A DNA stretch of 64,000 bases, from NCBI RefSeq assembly GCF_005925345.1, contig NZ_SSHJ01000007.1:66479-130478 (forward strand), given 5' to 3'. Position 1 is the first letter of the stretch, and each line of letters opens with the position of its first letter. The notes under the pieces were generated by a model that saw only the letters and a list, made by a program, of their open reading frames with translations, was not told the origin of the DNA and did not search any database. The DNA comes from Pedobacter ureilyticus (GTDB lineage: Bacteria > Bacteroidota > Bacteroidia > Sphingobacteriales > Sphingobacteriaceae). The position numbers and the translations under genes are program-made. Shown here one piece after another: positions 61,368 through 64,000 of this stretch.

Positions 61368-63407
61368 TTATTTATTAAATGATTGCTTCATCATTCCTTT
61401 AGGCTGTGGCAATGGAACAGATGGCTGAACAGGTCTAAACTGCTTAACCAATTCCTGAACCTCCTTATTTATCCTGTAAAAATTCTCTCGCAGGATTTCG
61501 TCTTTCTTTCCTTTGAAGTCATAATAAACTGGCAGTTCCCGATAGCTTTCTTCTTCTTTTTTTATCGACTGTACATCTAAGTTTACCCGGCAGTGTATGG
61601 CAGAGGACTTATACTGGCCTGTGTATTTTTCTACTGCGTCCGACGCCAAAAGTCCAACCATTTCACCAGCTTTTAGTGAAGCAATTTTTCCGGCAGGTAT
61701 TAAGGGCTCAAGTTTTTCGCTTAGCGAAACTGACGTTTTATTTCTGTCAATGCTTAAGCTTTCGCTCTGCTGTTTTACTTTCCCGAACAGTCTTTCGAGC
61801 CAATCAAGGGTTTCCTTATTTTGTACAGAACCAGAGAGCACATTACCTACAACAGAGCTAATTGTAGCAGCAGTTTCTTTACCGTATTGCTGTTGGAATT
61901 GCTGTAGAGACTGAATGCCCAAAACAGAGGCCACGAAATTACTTCTGGCCTGGCTCAAAACCTGCTCAATACGGAAAATATACAAGCTGGGGGCCTCGTC
62001 TATGACCAATCCAACGGGTATGTTGCCCTTGGTGTTCACCAGTTTTGTTATCCTGTTAAGCACTACCGAATAACAGGCAGAGTTGATGCTCTGCGTTAAG
62101 GGGTCATTAGCGAGCACTAGGATCGATGGATTTTTCCTATCGCTTATTTTCAGTTCAAAATCATCACCTGAAAACACCCAGTACGTTTCTTTGGTAGCAA
62201 GGCGGCTGATAAAAATTTTCAAGGTGCCGATCTGTCCCTCTAATTGGTCGAATGCTTTTGCATTGTAGGCACTTCTGAAAGGAGAGAGAAGCGAAACCAA
62301 TTCAGGTTCTGAAAACAGCGTATTAAATATTTCTTCATAAGACAGATTTAGAAAAGAAAGCACATGGGGCAAACTGGCATACCGTCCATGTTCAAACGTT
62401 CCGAAAAAATAGATGCAGGCCGACAGAAAATTTATGGCCGATTGGGTAAAGAACTGGTCGCTGCCACTGGATTTGTCGCCTTTTTTCATAGCCTCTACCA
62501 ATCCTTCTGCTGTTTCAGAGGCATCGGCCAATGTTTGCAGGTACATACTTTTCCAAGGATTTATTCTTCTGCTTTTTTCAGGTTCGTTCAGGTTGATAAC
62601 ATGAAACTTATAATCAAGGCACTTACCGTTCTGTTTCGCCAGTAGGTAATGATGATATGCAACTTTCGCCAGGTCAGGATACTTTATATCATATATGCAC
62701 AAAGTGAAAGATTTAGCTATAAACTGCTTTATTACTGGTATGATTACCGAAAAGGTCTTACCCCCACCAGGTACTGAAATTAAAAGCAGCCCCCTGAACA
62801 AATTTGAAAGCGTAATAAACCCTTTTCGGACCTTTTTCCTATAATAGAAAAGCATTGGAATATTAACCGAGTATGGCGTATCAATTGGCTCGGTTGGTTG
62901 CATAAACGCTTCACCCTCAATGTTCCACTTGTCCTTGCCCAACTTGGAACTAATCATCTTTGATACATTATCCATTGCTACATGGATCAAAAGGGTGCCT
63001 GCAACGGCAGTAGTGATATAAGCAATGTCAAACCAGCCTGCACCAAACCATACTTCGGCCTGTTGCCTGCCCTGGAACCAGATGCCTGAAAAGAAAATTA
63101 ACAGACCTAACGCAAGGGGATAAACAATCTGTGATTTAGGATTAAGGTCTTTCTTTTTTCTGCTGAGGGTACCTACTGAAACCAGGCAGATCAACGTTAG
63201 CGTAAAAAGTTTGCTGTAAACGAGCTGGTGATAAAAAGGTATCCTTGCAAGCCTTACAGAAAAAAAGCGCAGGCCGCTGTTTTCCGTGTGGTTTTGATCC
63301 AATAATTTGTCAGCATAGAAAAAAAGGAAAATCTCAATCAGGACGGACAAATAGATGCCAAATTGCAGGAACCTGTGCAGGCTCTGCTGTTCTTTGGTTT
63401 CTTCCAT
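61368..63407 (-). CDS. traG: type IV coupling ATPase (TraG/VirD4 family) of the conjugative element
   Basis: This 679-aa protein has N-terminal helices, Walker A SVPGGGKTFSV, the NTP-binding domain with SIYF-like strands, Walker B PVGLVIDEAPSLYI and QSLQQFQQQYGKETA. It is about the length of the coupling protein at 8940 and shares its layout, with overall divergence. It drives DNA into the transfer channel. It is followed by the paralogue pair and preceded by traN. The C-terminus is charged. Confidence 0.9.
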   Translation of the reverse strand: MEETKEQQSLHRFLQFGIYLSVLIEIFLFFYADKLLDQNHTENSGLRFFSVRLARIPFYHQLVYSKLFTLTLICLVSVGTLSRKKKDLNPKSQIVYPLALGLLIFFSGIWFQGRQQAEVWFGAGWFDIAYITTAVAGTLLIHVAMDNVSKMISSKLGKDKWNIEGEAFMQPTEPIDTPYSVNIPMLFYYRKKVRKGFITLSNLFRGLLLISVPGGGKTFSVIIPVIKQFIAKSFTLCIYDIKYPDLAKVAYHHYLLAKQNGKCLDYKFHVINLNEPEKSRRINPWKSMYLQTLADASETAEGLVEAMKKGDKSSGSDQFFTQSAINFLSACIYFFGTFEHGRYASLPHVLSFLNLSYEEIFNTLFSEPELVSLLSPFRSAYNAKAFDQLEGQIGTLKIFISRLATKETYWVFSGDDFELKISDRKNPSILVLANDPLTQSINSACYSVVLNRITKLVNTKGNIPVGLVIDEAPSLYIFRIEQVLSQARSNFVASVLGIQSLQQFQQQYGKETAATISSVVGNVLSGSVQNKETLDWLERLFGKVKQQSESLSIDRNKTSVSLSEKLEPLIPAGKIASLKAGEMVGLLASDAVEKYTGQYKSSAIHCRVNLDVQSIKKEEESYRELPVYYDFKGKKDEILRENFYRINKEVQELVKQFRPVQPSVPLPQPKGMMKQSFNK

Positions 63408-63445
63408 AAAAATTGATTTTGATTAAGGCCCCGGAAAATTTTAGG

Positions 63446-63477
63446 GCAAAAAAAACCGCTAAGGATTTTAGCGGTTT
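63446..63477 (-). terminator. terminator between traN and the coupling gene
   Basis: The 10-bp stem AAACCGCTAA/TTAGCGGTTT with a 5-nt loop is followed on the minus strand by a T-run. It lies just after the traN stop and upstream of the coupling gene start. Confidence 0.75.
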
Positions 63478-63499
63478 GTATAAGATTTTATTTTGGAAC

Positions 63500-64000
63500 T
63501 CAAAAGGAATCAGCCTTTAAAATATCGCTGTATTTCAATTGAAGCGTTAGAAGTCTTCCGGAAATCTGTTTTTCGGTAAGCTCTATATTCAGAACTTTAT
63601 TGCCTGGAAAGGTCAATTTTTTGAGTACATAGATATTCCTGTACTGCTTTTTAAAAGAGGTAGAATTATAAAGCTGCCATACTGGTTTGACCTCAACCGA
63701 TTGTACGTTTGTCGCTTTGGCGATTTTTTTATCTTCAATCTTGAAGCGCTGTTCATCGATCTGGTAAGAAAGATTGGTAGAATTATAATAGGTTATATCT
63801 AGAAAAACATATTCCCCGGCGGTAAAAACATTATTAAGCTGCGCCTGTATACCGAAATCCTTGTTTTTTCTTATTGGCCTGTTCTTTGGTGAATTTAGAA
63901 GCCTTATTGCGGAAGCATACATTTCTTTTGACGTTAAAGTCATTCCGGGAACATTGAGGGGCCGCATTTGCTCGGGCAATACATTAATCTGGGAAAGAAA
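63500..64000 (-). CDS. traN: TraN-type conjugative transposon protein (DUF4138), N-terminus outside window
   Basis: The frame is open to the window edge (167 codons visible); only the C-terminal half is present. LLNSPKNRPIRKNKDFGIQA and FTAGEYVFLDITYYNSTNLS, then YQIDEQRFKIEDKKIAKATN are typical of DUF4138 (TraN), an envelope component of Bacteroidota conjugation machinery. The first internal start is TTG at 63979, so the true start is beyond 64000. Further tra genes are expected to the right. Confidence 0.85.
   Translation of the reverse strand, partial: FLSQINVLPEQMRPLNVPGMTLTSKEMYASAIRLLNSPKNRPIRKNKDFGIQAQLNNVFTAGEYVFLDITYYNSTNLSYQIDEQRFKIEDKKIAKATNVQSVEVKPVWQLYNSTSFKKQYRNIYVLKKLTFPGNKVLNIELTEKQISGRLLTLQLKYSDILKADSF

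Noticed and set aside
1..64000. CRISPR arrays and rRNA genes
   Set aside because: No regularly spaced repeats and no rRNA-like conserved sequence were seen; only one tRNA was found.

Overview
The window looks like chromosomal DNA of a Gram-negative Bacteroidota, most likely Sphingobacteriaceae (Pedobacter, Sphingobacterium or Mucilaginibacter type). The evidence is a SusC/SusD pair, TAnnTTTG-type promoter elements, CzcA fused to a TolC-like channel, BfmA/MobB mobilisation genes and TraN/ArdC conjugation genes of the Bacteroidota type. No 16S gene or genus marker is present, so the genus is open.

Layout. (1) 1-8400: part of a polysaccharide-utilisation locus on the minus strand (DUF4861 protein, DUF5017 lipoprotein, SusD with an unusual insert, SusC, ROK-family sugar kinase). 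Two near-identical LacI-type operators precede susC and the ROK gene. (2) about 8.9-17.4 kb: a small mobilisable element with a coupling ATPase, MobB relaxase, BfmA, an oriT-like repeat cluster, a 545-aa cargo protein with a HEPN-like RX4H motif, an unknown protein, a 54-aa peptide and a large serine recombinase. The recombinase frame runs into a tRNA-Met gene, which marks the integration site. (3) 17.4-18.6 kb: debris, namely a decayed copy of the tRNA anticodon region, a frameshifted TraB/PrgY-like gene and a scrap of a conjugation-element gene. (4) 18.7-24.7 kb: an ArsR-controlled cluster (MerT-MerP fusion, GDCC protein, DUF6660-like peptide, TonB receptor, CDF transporter), then a frameshifted merR, a YnfA protein and a Cys-rich lipoprotein. 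(5) 24.7-28.9 kb: an arsenic operon (arsR, DUF6428, arsC-like, ACR3) followed by two tandem metallophosphoesterases. (6) 28.9-29.9 kb: nested mobile debris (DtxR fragment, IS21-like remnant, 140-bp inverted-repeat element). (7) 30-38.8 kb: copper island (Cys-rich peptide, DUF305, Cu+ ATPase, multicopper oxidase fused to a CopB-like domain, haem-binding protein, two DUF3347 proteins, His-rich protein). (8) 39.1-52.9 kb: truncated arsR with a perfect operator, then PAP2, MgtC, HD, DUF1345, a P1B-4 ATPase, an LTA-synthase-like enzyme, CzcB and CzcA-TolC. (9) 53.0-56.3 kb: a His-rich peptide, an Nramp relative with altered metal motifs and an arsenic permease. (10) 56.3-64 kb: part of a conjugative element (TraN, second coupling ATPase, paralogous small proteins, M23 peptidase, ArdC, DUF4099).

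Taken together, most of 18-56 kb is a composite heavy-metal resistance island (thiophilic metal, arsenic, copper, divalent Co/Zn/Cd) that abuts conjugation genes at its right edge and was probably assembled by transfer. A small secreted Cys/His-rich protein ending in a W-x-PP or HPP tail sits next to four separate metal modules. With the TonB-MerTP-CDF cluster, this is the most interesting under-described theme in the window.
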